A stretch of 64,000 bases of DNA from Eretmocerus hayati. Lineage: Eukaryota; Arthropoda; Insecta; Hymenoptera; Aphelinidae. A program made the position numbers and the translations under genes. The number at the start of each line of letters is the position of its first letter. Position 1 is the first letter of the stretch. The stretch covers positions 68,132,172 through 68,196,171 of the forward strand of contig CM056744.1 in assembly GCA_029851415.1 (NCBI GenBank), read 5' to 3'. This document shows positions 8,645 through 16,537 of the stretch, piece by piece. The notes under the pieces are model-generated. The model saw nothing but the letters and a program-made list of their open reading frames with translations. It was not told where the DNA came from and searched no databases.

Positions 8645-9376
8645 TTAATCTGAAAGGTCGTCTTTGCTGCTGGAAATAGGGGAGCATAGATGTACGAGCG
8701 TGGTTTGAAGGCTGCTCTTCCTAACGGAACCGTATTTCGGCGAGCCGCTCTGTTGAGCGAGTCCTAGTTTTTCTTGCTGATTAGCCCAATTGGCTCTACA
8801 AAACCAAGGTCGAAGGTCTTGGCGTCTAAAGATCAGATTTCTTCCTGGGATACGCAGAATTGGATCCGCGCTGGGTTCAGAAAGTGCTCTTTCGACCAGT
8901 GACGTGATATATCCCGCGTAGAATATGCGATTGGTTGGGAAGGGTTTCAAAAAGGGGCACTCTAAGGCAACCTTCACGTATTCTATCGCTGGGTCTTCAG
9001 ACGAAACGTAGTATCCTATCTGGTCGCGGCGTATCCAGGCCTTGTAGTACGGATCTATTGACAACCGTAGTGCTCCACGAACGGAGTCTATATACTGATA
9101 ATCGGGAAAATCGTGGCTCACGTCTGCGATTATTATCCCGTCACCGAGGTGTTGGTAATACAATATTCGCCAATCGTGTTGAATTTGGTATACCTTACCT
9201 CGCTTATACTTCCGAACAGTGAGATAGATGACTCTGGGTTTGGGGCCCGTGCGACTCTGAAAAGCCTTTAGTAGTCTACCAGCGGTCCTGTATTGCGCAT
9301 CTAAGGCGGCCAAATCGGTCTCTTTATAACGCACAATCGGAGATTCTCGGTTGATATTTGTGTTTCGGGAATTCAT
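8645..9376 (-). CDS. Family-B accessory protein B1
   Basis: 243 residues from ATG 9376, which lies 53 bases inside the end of B2, so the two genes overlap in different frames. No named family is recognised. It shares with B2 and B4 an N-terminal helix ending in AF (LLKAF), a basic middle with an ILYY beta-like segment, a Y-x-x-W element (YYKAWI) and the signature ECPFLKPFPTNRIFYA. The C-terminal 60 residues are Ser/Lys-rich and not shared. No signal peptide or transmembrane helix is visible, so it is probably cytosolic or nuclear. A4 follows 13 bases later. Its role is unknown. Confidence 0.62.
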   Translation of the reverse strand: MNSRNTNINRESPIVRYKETDLAALDAQYRTAGRLLKAFQSRTGPKPRVIYLTVRKYKRGKVYQIQHDWRILYYQHLGDGIIIADVSHDFPDYQYIDSVRGALRLSIDPYYKAWIRRDQIGYYVSSEDPAIEYVKVALECPFLKPFPTNRIFYAGYITSLVERALSEPSADPILRIPGRNLIFRRQDLRPWFCRANWANQQEKLGLAQQSGSPKYGSVRKSSLQTTLVHLCSPISSSKDDLSD

Positions 9377-10058
9377 AGAAGGGGTTTACGGGCAGTCCGT
9401 GCAATACACGATGAAAGGTTTCAGCGGCTTCGTGGGGGCTAAGAATGAGACCGAAAAGATTCTGGTTTCGACGGCGCTTTTCTGCTACATTCGCGTCAAA
9501 CATAGACACTAGCCATGAATATAATTTCCAACGTTGGTTCGCGGTCAACTGAGTGTATTCGAGGTCGTTGCAGCGGTTCAGTTCTCTGATTCTCTCTATG
9601 CTCCTCGCAGCGTACAAAACTTGCTCTACTGGGAACGGTCTCAAAAATGGACAACGTAAGGTGGGTTCGGCGTGTCTGCCGTATAGCGTATCCTCGTCAA
9701 TCCAGAAATCGAAGCCGTCGGTCTTAATCCAAAACTCTAAGATTGTTCGGTGGAGTTCCTTCGCTTTCGGTCTGAAGTTGAACTGAAATGGGGGCCGCTC
9801 TCCGCGGAATAAATCCGGTAGTATCTTATCGGACACGTGCCCTCGGTAATGCAAGGTCTTGCCTCGGTATCTTATTATTTGTGCGGGTCCACCAGCATGT
9901 CCTTCGACATGTATGTAAATGCGATGCTTTACGTCGAGGAATAGGCCTAAGGCTTCGAATGCCCGATAAATTTCAACGGCCTGGAAGAAGAAAATGTCGA
10001 ACAAACGGGACAAGGCTAATTGTCTCAACGAAGAGAACTCCTCACACCCTAAGTGCAT
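9324..10058 (-). CDS. Family-B accessory protein B2
   Basis: 244 residues from ATG 10058. It aligns along its length with B1 and B4: FFFQAVEIYRAF at the N terminus, a YRGKTLHYRG segment, a PDLF motif, an aromatic region (EFWIKTDGFDFWID) and the signature RCPFLRPFPVEQVLYA. The C-terminal third is basic (EKRRRNQN). No known domain is recognised. A TAACAG-ending 3' splice-like site lies five bases upstream of the ATG. The end overlaps B1. The paralogous pattern argues that this is a real coding frame and not chance. Confidence 0.62.
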   Translation of the reverse strand: MHLGCEEFSSLRQLALSRLFDIFFFQAVEIYRAFEALGLFLDVKHRIYIHVEGHAGGPAQIIRYRGKTLHYRGHVSDKILPDLFRGERPPFQFNFRPKAKELHRTILEFWIKTDGFDFWIDEDTLYGRHAEPTLRCPFLRPFPVEQVLYAARSIERIRELNRCNDLEYTQLTANQRWKLYSWLVSMFDANVAEKRRRNQNLFGLILSPHEAAETFHRVLHGLPVNPFYEFPKHKYQPRISDCAL

Positions 10059-10084
10059 TCAAACTGTTAGTGTGAAGTTCACGA

Positions 10085-10291
10085 CTAAGGTGATAGGGAA
10101 TCCGCCGAAAATTCGGGGTAAACTACCGTATCACTTTCGTAACGCGGACTCAAATGGTTGAAGTACAATACGTGACCTCGCCAAGTTACGTATGTTGAGT
10201 CTCGTATATTTGCACGGAAGGATTCGACCTTGATTCTTTCGCTTATTTCAGCGGGGAGTTCTCTATATATTCTATAGAACTGCAAGGTCCT
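10085..10291 (-). CDS. Half-length family-B copy B3, in frame after the B4 stop
   Basis: The frame directly continues B4 after its TGA (10294-10292) and has no ATG; the first start-like codon is a TTG at 10285. It encodes about 69 residues that resemble the N-terminal half of the B family: FYRIYRELP, then YVTWRGHVLYFNHLSP and a YPEF motif that matches PDLF/PDTF in B2 and B4. The second half, with the CPFL-type signature, is missing. Either it is a truncated gene copy, or a second B domain reached by read-through of the TGA. It stops 26 bases before B2. Confidence 0.45.
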   Translation of the reverse strand, partial: RTLQFYRIYRELPAEISERIKVESFRANIRDSTYVTWRGHVLYFNHLSPRYESDTVVYPEFSADSLSP

Positions 10292-10981
10292 TCAATATTG
10301 TAAAATGTTTTTATCGAGGTCAATGTCAGTAATTGGGCAATCCTTCAGTAAATTATTTGGTATCCTGGAGATCAGAAAATGATCCAAATAATATTCGTTA
10401 GTTGCGTCACACCACAATCGCCAATGTGTATATACACTCGCGTAGATGGTTTCAGCTGCTTTCTTCAAATTAGCGAGAGTCGTGCTCTCGGAGGGGAACT
10501 TATAGAAGGTATCTGGGCAAATTCGGCCTTGAGCGTCAAGGAGATAGAAAAGACGTTCCCCGTTATAGTCTAGATAATTTAAATTACCTTGATGTATAGC
10601 TGGTTGGTAAAAATAAATACTAGGTTCTCTGTTCTGGACCTCTCTGAAGGCTTCGCATAATTTCACGGCCTTAAAGTAGTGCAGTTCAATGAGTTTTTCT
10701 TCTGGAATTTCCGGCACTAAGGCTACTTCCACGTTCATGAGTTGACAATAAACTGAGAACGCGACTGAACGGGAATACGTTATCAAATGCGAAAAAATAG
10801 GCGGCCTTTTACCTTGAAATTCACGAGTGCGTGCCGAGCTGTTCGCTTCAGTGGACAGAGTTGCGACGACCCCTCGTTTATGCCTCTTATAACTCGCCGC
10901 TTGTTCCCGTATGGTTTCTCGGGCTAATTGCTTGGCTTTGCGAGGTCTTGGGTGGTCTTGTCTGCTAACTGCTTCTCTCAT
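10292..10981 (-). CDS. Family-B accessory protein B4 with basic N-terminal extension
   Basis: 229 residues from ATG 10981, six bases after the stop of A3 and in the same phase (TAA, six bases, ATG). Residues 1-80 are a strongly basic extension not found in the other B proteins (RPRKAKQLARETIREQ, then YKRHKRG), which could be a nuclear or RNA-binding signal. From about residue 90 the B domain follows: LHYFKAVKLCEAF, a PDTFYKF motif, an aromatic THWRLWCDATNEYY stretch and DCPITDIDLDKNILQY, equivalent to the CPFL signature but with weaker conservation. It ends in TGA exactly at the conserved tyrosine, and B3 follows in frame. Confidence 0.6.
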   Translation of the reverse strand: MREAVSRQDHPRPRKAKQLARETIREQAASYKRHKRGVVATLSTEANSSARTREFQGKRPPIFSHLITYSRSVAFSVYCQLMNVEVALVPEIPEEKLIELHYFKAVKLCEAFREVQNREPSIYFYQPAIHQGNLNYLDYNGERLFYLLDAQGRICPDTFYKFPSESTTLANLKKAAETIYASVYTHWRLWCDATNEYYLDHFLISRIPNNLLKDCPITDIDLDKNILQY

Positions 10982-10987
10982 GCTATT

Positions 10988-11389
10988 TTACTGATTACAA
11001 TGAACATTTTGTGGAGAGCAGATGCTAGCTAAATAATAAGTTGAAACAATTTGAAAACACGCTCTACATGCAAAAACAGGTACCTTTGTTACCAGCGAAG
11101 CTTTGCAATGGTAGCAATGCGCGGTGTAGTCCGTGTTTAGTATTTGATGGAAGTTATGGTTCACGTACACATCCGCAAGATCGTTATTTGTCTCTTGGAA
11201 ATAGCACTCGGTACAAGTGTACCGCAAGCCGGGCTGGTTTAAATAAATTAACAGTCCTTGATTAGTTTGTCTAACGCAGCTTTTGTCGCTCAAAATAGCG
11301 CCGAAGATTCCGCGGTGTATAGTTACACTTTGGCTGTAATAGAATCTGAATCGCTCAATCAGAACCTGGTCTAAGAGAAATAGGCTCAT
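10988..11389 (-). CDS. Family-A Cys-rich accessory protein A3
   Basis: 133 residues from ATG 11389. Family-A layout: a SCV motif, YTCTEC, then histidines and HCYHCKASLVTKVPVFACRAC, the same paired C-x2-C sites as in A1, A2 and A4. No membrane segment is visible. It is followed after six bases by B4. A 166-bp gap separates it from frame C upstream, the largest gap in the cluster. Function unknown; zinc binding is inferred from the cysteine spacing. Confidence 0.6.
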   Translation of the reverse strand: MSLFLLDQVLIERFRFYYSQSVTIHRGIFGAILSDKSCVRQTNQGLLIYLNQPGLRYTCTECYFQETNNDLADVYVNHNFHQILNTDYTAHCYHCKASLVTKVPVFACRACFQIVSTYYLASICSPQNVHCNQ

Positions 11390-11555
11390 ACCATGAATGG
11401 TTAGCTTGAATTCGTGTCAAGGTATCGTGAAGGAGTACGAAATGTGCTCAATCGAATTTTATTCAGTCTCAGCGAGTATATACATTGAGTATCCTATGTG
11501 GAAGGTACTTGAAAACCTTACAATATTGCTTATTACACGTAAAATTCTTGGATCA

Positions 11556-11996
11556 TCAGGTTAGCGTTGCGTAACCTGGATTTTCGGGGGCATAATCTCC
11601 TGTCACCCCTGCTTCTATAACGCTTTCAAGCAACGCTTGACAGCGTCGAGATTTTAATTTAGAAATCTTGTACGAATCGGTGAAACGCTTCAAACACCTT
11701 TTGCAATAATATCCTGCACGGCAGTGTTGATTATCGCAAGGATCTCTGACGAGCTCGAAAATTCTGCGGTCTAGCCTCAGCTCTGCAGCAGAATCGGGTA
11801 GTCGATAACCCGAACGTATGGTAACCGATGGCGTGGCTTCTCCCCTCGGGGAATTTATAGGCGACACATTTGGTGAGCACTTAGGTGACTGCTGACGGCC
11901 AATGACCTCGAGGGCTTCTCGCAGTTCGCGATTCCGACGGCGGTCTCTTTCTTGTTTGGACTTACGTTGGCGTTTCTTCGTAATAGATCCGTCCAC
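11556..11996 (-). CDS. Arg-rich, Met-less accessory frame C (candidate spliced regulatory exon)
   Basis: About 146 codons that contain no methionine; the only start-like codon is a GTG at 11996. The frame is open upstream into the end of A2. A TTTACATTCCAG 3' splice-like site ends right at 11997, so this may be an internal or last exon. The N terminus is highly basic (KKRQRKSKQERDRRRNRELR), like an arginine-rich RNA-binding/nuclear signal. A Ser/Pro-rich middle follows, then a DPCDNQHC and YYCKRC cysteine cluster that recalls the second half of family A. By analogy with small spliced Tat/Rev-type proteins it could be a regulatory factor, but that is a guess. Confidence 0.45.
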   Translation of the reverse strand: MDGSITKKRQRKSKQERDRRRNRELREALEVIGRQQSPKCSPNVSPINSPRGEATPSVTIRSGYRLPDSAAELRLDRRIFELVRDPCDNQHCRAGYYCKRCLKRFTDSYKISKLKSRRCQALLESVIEAGVTGDYAPENPGYATLT

Positions 11997-12030
11997 TGGA
12001 ATGTAAATATAATTGTTACTGACGCTGGTA

Positions 12031-12576
12031 CTAAGATCTTGGGTTAGATTGGAAATCGAATGCGTCGTCCGGTAAATTTAACCAGTATTGCCGTTCGCGA
12101 GGGTGAGACCTCTGCTTAAGAATTGCGATAGCTCTAGCTACGGTGGTGGTGCAGTGTCCTTGTCCGATCTCTGCGACCACACACTCGGCGCATTCCCAAA
12201 TAGGCCTCACTATCCAAAAATCGCAGAAGCAAACCTTGCAGAATGGTACGTAAAGATTACAATGTGTGACTTCATGCAGATGTTCGAACTGTACCCGTGT
12301 CGGTTGTGTGTCTGTTCTATCCTCGTGGAATCGGCTGCACAAATTGCAAATGAGATAGCTATGGTCATGTACCTCGAGGGAGGGTCGGATCGCAAGGTTG
12401 TTTCGAACGCAGACCTTCTCTGACAATCTGAAAACGATTTCGTCCAAACCGGTCAATTGGTGATAAGACTCGACAACCGCGGGTTCTCGCGGTGCCATAA
12501 ATTTGTGGCAAGCACGCTGTAATATCACGGTTGGAGCTCGATTATTCGTTTTTGACGTGAAAGGATTGATATGCAC
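12031..12576 (-). CDS. Family-A Cys-rich accessory protein A2
   Basis: The frame follows the TAG of A1 without a shift. The first real ATG is at 12498 (codon 27 from a GTG at 12576), giving about 155 residues; read-through from A1 would give a longer form. Family-A layout: a KVCV motif, LICNLC, histidines (HLHEVTHC) and FCKVCFCDFWIVRPIWECAEC. The block after the last cysteines, VVAEIGQGH, resembles A1 (VTRELGP), so A1 and A2 are the closest pair. It ends overlapping the open upstream part of frame C. Confidence 0.58.
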   Translation of the reverse strand: MHINPFTSKTNNRAPTVILQRACHKFMAPREPAVVESYHQLTGLDEIVFRLSEKVCVRNNLAIRPSLEVHDHSYLICNLCSRFHEDRTDTQPTRVQFEHLHEVTHCNLYVPFCKVCFCDFWIVRPIWECAECVVAEIGQGHCTTTVARAIAILKQRSHPRERQYWLNLPDDAFDFQSNPRS

Positions 12577-12588
12577 TATCGGTGTCTC

Positions 12589-13008
12589 CTAATGAATGGT
12601 ATGTAAATGCAGTGCTAGGTCTCGGGCGATTGAAATGACTGAATCCACGAACGATTGCGGGAACAGAGGGCCTAACTCTCGAGTAACACACTCAGAACAT
12701 TCATAAATCGGCTTAGAGACGTAAAAACAATTACCGCAGCTTTTGCAACGTGGTAACGGTTGCTCTGAGAGACCAACTACGTGTTCGTCAGTATTGTCGG
12801 TTATGGCTCTGCCTAGCTCAGAATCTTGGAGACGACGTGTGGTGCAAGCCGCGTAAATCTCAGTGGCAGATTCAGTAGGGATTTCTAACGTGAATCTGGT
12901 ACGCGGGTTGGTGATCAAGCACACCTTACCTGAAAGAACTCGCGCTATACCTCGTACGCCGAGAACGAAGCAGGGATCCGTGTTGCAACTTACGTCTTTT
13001 TGACTCAT
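12589..13008 (-). CDS. Family-A Cys-rich accessory protein A1 (first frame of the cluster)
   Basis: 139 residues from ATG 13008. It shows a KVCL motif, one cysteine where the other family members have C-x2-C, then RCKSCGNCFYVSKPIYECSEC, the family-A core. The C terminus is a likely amphipathic helix. No known domain is recognised. It is the 5'-most minus-strand frame; beyond it lies about 1.2 kb without a convincing gene, expected to hold the leader and perhaps the 5' LTR. Confidence 0.58.
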   Translation of the reverse strand: MSQKDVSCNTDPCFVLGVRGIARVLSGKVCLITNPRTRFTLEIPTESATEIYAACTTRRLQDSELGRAITDNTDEHVVGLSEQPLPRCKSCGNCFYVSKPIYECSECVTRELGPLFPQSFVDSVISIARDLALHLHTIH

Positions 13009-14197
13009 GTGTAAATGTCGTGATCGTGAGAAAAATTCGAAACTATCGTATATAGTACTAAGGTGGAGTTCATTGATTTTAATAAAAATTATAAAGTCGA
13101 CACGCTCGAAATTCCGTTAAGGCTATCGTGAATTTACCGGTCGTCGTCTTTTGTTATCTATCGTGCTATATTAAGGAGAGTGTTGTTTCGTACGATGTTT
13201 GGTTGAACAGAATATACAGAGGCAAAGCTCACTTCGACTCGATGTGATGCGCTTAAAGGCCTCTCAGTACTCTTATCGGAAAGCAAATTGATCTGGTAAG
13301 CGAGGAGTTGCTATGCTGGCAGTAAATTAGCTGTCTGAGCACGGCATGTCTGAATGTTACGCTGGAGCGATTTCTTATTCGGAATATGGCCAACTTATGA
13401 TTGACGTTGTGCTAACTCGTGTGCTCTGTATTGGCCCTATTGATTGATCGAAGGACTGACAGTCGCGGTGTGGCACGAATGTGCACCGAAAGAAAACTCT
13501 TGTATTCTATGCAAGAGATGGTGTTCACGGAAGATTTGACGTTTTTACGTGCATACTACTCGACCAGAGAGCCAATAATTTGCGCGAATATCATGCGTTG
13601 AGTCTTCTAATATTGTATATTCAATATATTCCAAATATTAAGGTATGATGGTTTGATGGGATGACGATGAGGGTGAGCATAATAAAATATGTACCTCTTG
13701 CAGAACAATTTTCTGCCTATTCCTCCGGTCGGCCTCCAATTTTTATGTTTGAATTTACCCTAATAATTCGTCGGTAATTTGACGAAAATTGTCCTGTTGG
13801 CGCTACAGGACGGTTCGTTACAGGTCCCTGGATGATCCAAGAGAACGCCTTTAGGCTGGTGCTCTGCGCGAGGTATTTGGTATAAAAATGAATGTGTCCC
13901 TATAAAGGAGTAATCCGAGGTTTCGGGGTGGCCGTTAATATAGCAGATTCGGCTACCCGGGAAATCCCGTCTACTCAAATTTATCGCGATAGGATTCTAA
14001 ATTCGTGCAGCCACCTTTCTTTCCCTCGCCAAGGAGAGGAACAGAAATGTGGTATTGGTGAAATATGTTGTTCAGTTGATATAGTATTATTCGATTTGGA
14101 TATAATAATAATATTAAATGAGTGGAATGAGGGTGAAATGACGAATATCAATGTCAGTTAACTCACTTTTATTACAACTAGATACAATCTGGAGCTA
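13009..14197 (-). other. Presumed 5' leader/LTR region of the minus-strand element; no gene seen
   Basis: No frame here shows a recognisable product. A 21-base hairpin at 13791-13811 has a GTCCTG/CAGGAC stem. TATAAA motifs sit at 13881 and 13901 on the plus strand. A donor-like site, AGG|GTAAAT on the minus strand, lies near 13754. The 5' LTR cannot be delimited because the matching 3' LTR would lie outside the window. Confidence 0.3.
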
Positions 14198-14425
14198 GAT
14201 TAGTTGACGTCGACTGGAACTAGGCTGGACTTGCTGATATCGGCTGAATGGTACTGGGTTTGAAGCAAATAACTGGAGCAAATTGGCTGAACTGGTACTA
14301 GACTGGAAGTGACTGACAGGACGAAACTGGCTGAACTGGTACTGGACTTGAAATAACTGACTGGATGAAATTGACTGAACTGGTACTGAACTTGAAGTAA
14401 CTGCCTGAACTGGAACTAGACGCGA
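14198..14425. repeat. Degenerate tandem repeat, about 44-bp unit
   Basis: The core GGCTGAACTGGTACT recurs at 14242 (variant), 14285, 14329 and 14373 with 43-44-bp spacing, and a shortened copy starts near 14403. It lies upstream of the accessory cluster on the minus strand. Repeat clusters in leaders of gypsy-type elements can bind host factors; no such binding is shown here. Confidence 0.7.
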
Positions 14426-14670
14426 GCTGGAACTGAGACGGCTGCACCGGACTTGTGCACGGAATTTGACGCAGAACCGATCTGCGGAGTTACCGTGATA
14501 CCCGATCTGCGAGAACTGACTCGCTCCCCATTCCCGGGACCTTTATTACCTAGCGAATCGAGGTCGGTATCAACGGCCTCGGCACGCGCCGACAAAATTC
14601 GAAAACAGGTATTGTTCCCAAGACTACGAAAATAAGAATAAAGTATGACCTGTGGGTAGAACCATCAATA

Positions 14671-14906
14671 TGAATTCATTAGAGTTCATCAGCATTTTAC
14701 ACGCGCGTCTGGGTCTACGTGACGAAATCGAGGCCCATCAATATTATTTAACTAATGTTCATTATCGGATGGAAATAGACTATTTGGATATTCTTTCGTC
14801 AGGGCTGCGCAAGCAGCCTTTGTGTTCAACAACCCGCGGGACGCGTAACCGCCAGTTGTTGACACAGCTGAAAAATAATCGGGGACTCGCGCTCTATCAA
14901 TCCTGA
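14671..14906 (+). CDS. Small plus-strand frame, hypothetical
   Basis: 78 residues from ATG 14671 (an upstream GTG-started form is possible). Mostly helical, with a YYLTNVHYRMEIDYLDIL aromatic stretch and a basic C-terminal half. I do not recognise it and it does not match families A or B. It is followed 34 bases later by another frame on the same strand. Chance cannot be excluded. Confidence 0.25.
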
Positions 14907-14940
14907 CCACTGCTATTGTCGTGTTTACCTCGACATAACA

Positions 14941-15258
14941 ATGGCAACAAATGAAGTTCGGTTAGTCCGCAAGCGGGAGGACTTTTCACGATTTCGTGTC
15001 CACGTCACTCACATGCATACGATCATATCCGTTTATGTCACTGATAAGCGGTTCGAATCCCGACCGGTACTAATGCGATTTTCCATGGGTGCTTTTCGGT
15101 GGCTTTGGTGGTTGGGAACCCATCTAAGACTGTGGGTCCTGCTTAACAACTTAAAAAACAGGTTGAAAATGCGCCAATTGAAAATAAATGGATTAGCGAA
15201 TAACCCTATTCAGAATGCTGCAATGCTTGCACGAGTCAATCCAAAGCGTACTAAGTAA
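14941..15258 (+). CDS. Small basic plus-strand frame, hypothetical
   Basis: 105 residues from ATG 14941. Strongly basic, with a Trp/Leu-rich hydrophobic patch (FRWLWWLGTHLRLWVLL) that could be a membrane-associated helix, then a Lys/Arg/Asn-rich tail. No family recognised. It points away from the minus-strand cluster, so if real it would belong to a divergent transcript. Confidence 0.25.
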   Translation: MATNEVRLVRKREDFSRFRVHVTHMHTIISVYVTDKRFESRPVLMRFSMGAFRWLWWLGTHLRLWVLLNNLKNRLKMRQLKINGLANNPIQNAAMLARVNPKRTK

Positions 15259-15898
15259 ACTGTGGACGATCTTTCCGAGGAAATTCCAAACAAATGTTGA
15301 AAAATTTATCTAGCTGATTCAGTGAAAACTTTAACATTTTGATTGAAAATTCAACCTGGAATTTCATACAGCTGGTTAAATATTCAACCACATGGTTGAA
15401 ATTTCCATTGGGCCGGCTGATCGCATTGATCTTTTAACTACTTGGTAGAGGTTTTTCGAAGCAAATGTTCACAATGTACACGCTTGCAGAACTTGCGCGG
15501 GCCAGTGTCTGCCTTGAAGTGTAGTCGCGCGTCGATACCGAATCGTCATAGTCCAAACAATTCACTCTAGTAAGTTATCACAATTATATCAATTCACTCT
15601 ACTGTGATAGAATCTGATGTACTTGAAATGTGTTCTTTACTGTATTCATGAGTGATAATGATTATCGAAAATGTACTACACATTTTTCAAACTCCTGTAT
15701 TTATAAGCTTCAAAGATATGCTCTCATGTCAAGCAATTGATTTCCGTTCACACAATCATGAAAGATCATTGCAGCAATCGGGATTAATTCAATTTTTCAG
15801 CATTCGTGGTCCGCAGGATAAATATTTAGTTAGACTCGAGAGCTAATTTCCGGTTCCTAAGCTTAATCGAAGCCATTTTATGGTGCCCGAAACCCCCT
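15259..15898. other. AT-rich noncoding stretch
   Basis: No gene seen. Near 15300-15420 there are several GGTTGAAAATT/TTCAACC-type words in both orientations, including TTCAACCACATGGTTGAA, which suggests a small decayed foldback/MITE-like sequence. Confidence 0.4.
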
Positions 15899-15985
15899 GG
15901 GCATTGTCGACAATGCCCAGCTCTTTTGGGCATTGTCAACATTGCCCGGGCATTGTCGACAATGCCCAAAATCGGACATTGCCCG
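15899..15985. repeat. Three tandem copies of a 20-bp palindrome plus a half copy
   Basis: GGGCATTGTCGACAATGCCC, a perfect palindrome, lies at 15899-15918 and again at 15948-15967. A two-base variant (GGGCATTGTCAACATTGCCC) lies at 15928-15947, directly abutting the third copy. A half site (GGACATTGCCCG) follows at 15974-15985. Such spacing suits a dimeric DNA-binding protein or the end of a small transposon. Confidence 0.85.
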
Positions 15986-16377
15986 TAACACATACACGCT
16001 TGAGGATGAGTAGCTTATTTGAAAAGAGCCGAAATATAAACTGTCTGCGCAACGGGATGTGAGCATTTGATAAGTCAGGAACATCTTCATGATCATTCGT
16101 TCCGTGTGCTAAACATGCATAACGATAATACGCAATTCTGGCCCGCCAACTAGTCGGTTATTCAGTTTGCTATTTGATCTGCGGAAAGTGATGATAGTTC
16201 CAGCAGCCAACGCTCTCTGAGCTGAGGCGCTGGCGTTTTTGCGCAGCTATAACTCGCGGCTTTTGCAAGCTTCCACCATTTTACTCCACCGGTGAATTTG
16301 AACTTGCGGACGACATAGCCGTTATCATATCAAAGAGACTAAATCAATTGAGTGTTGCCCGTCGTTCATAGAATATA
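15986..16377. other. Noncoding stretch, nothing recognised
   Basis: No repeat, RNA or gene recognised between the palindrome cluster and the ATG at 16378. Confidence 0.4.
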
Positions 16378-16509
16378 ATGGCCCCGAGACCGAAGAGAAA
16401 AAAGTTTCTGCCTAATTGTGAGTCAGAAATTTCTGAGAATGAACCTGAGACACCTTCGAAACGTAAAATACAGTCCACCTGTCGCAGAAGCACTCGATTA
16501 CTAAAACAG
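16378..16509 (+). CDS. Possible N-terminal exon of a basic nuclear protein
   Basis: From ATG 16378, 44 codons rich in Lys, Arg, Pro and Glu (MAPRPKRKKFLPN at the start, STCRRSTRLLKQ at the end), ending at CAG|GTATTC, a plausible splice donor. Downstream lies foldback DNA and then a piggyBac-type acidic N terminus, so it may be the first exon of that transposase or an unrelated scrap. Confidence 0.25.
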
Positions 16510-16537
16510 GTATTCCACGAATCTCATCTTTCAAGGA

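Noticed and set aside
8935..9222. Plus-strand frames opposite the accessory, gag, pol and env genes
   Set aside because: Shadows of the minus-strand coding frames; no motif is recognisable and paralogue conservation supports the minus strand.
8254..13008. Interpretation of the dense cluster as a bacterial operon or contamination
   Set aside because: No ribosome-binding sites. It runs six bases into a eukaryotic Ty3/gypsy gag in the same direction, and splice-like sites are present.
13791..13811. TGGCGCTACAGGAC as a primer-binding site
   Set aside because: It is in plus orientation, opposite to the gag-pol element, matches no tRNA 3' end convincingly, and is explained by a hairpin.
15040..15080. 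tRNA-like B box (GGTTCGAATCCC) at about 15053
   Set aside because: The T-stem pairs poorly and no acceptor, D or anticodon arms surround it; it lies inside a plus-strand frame.
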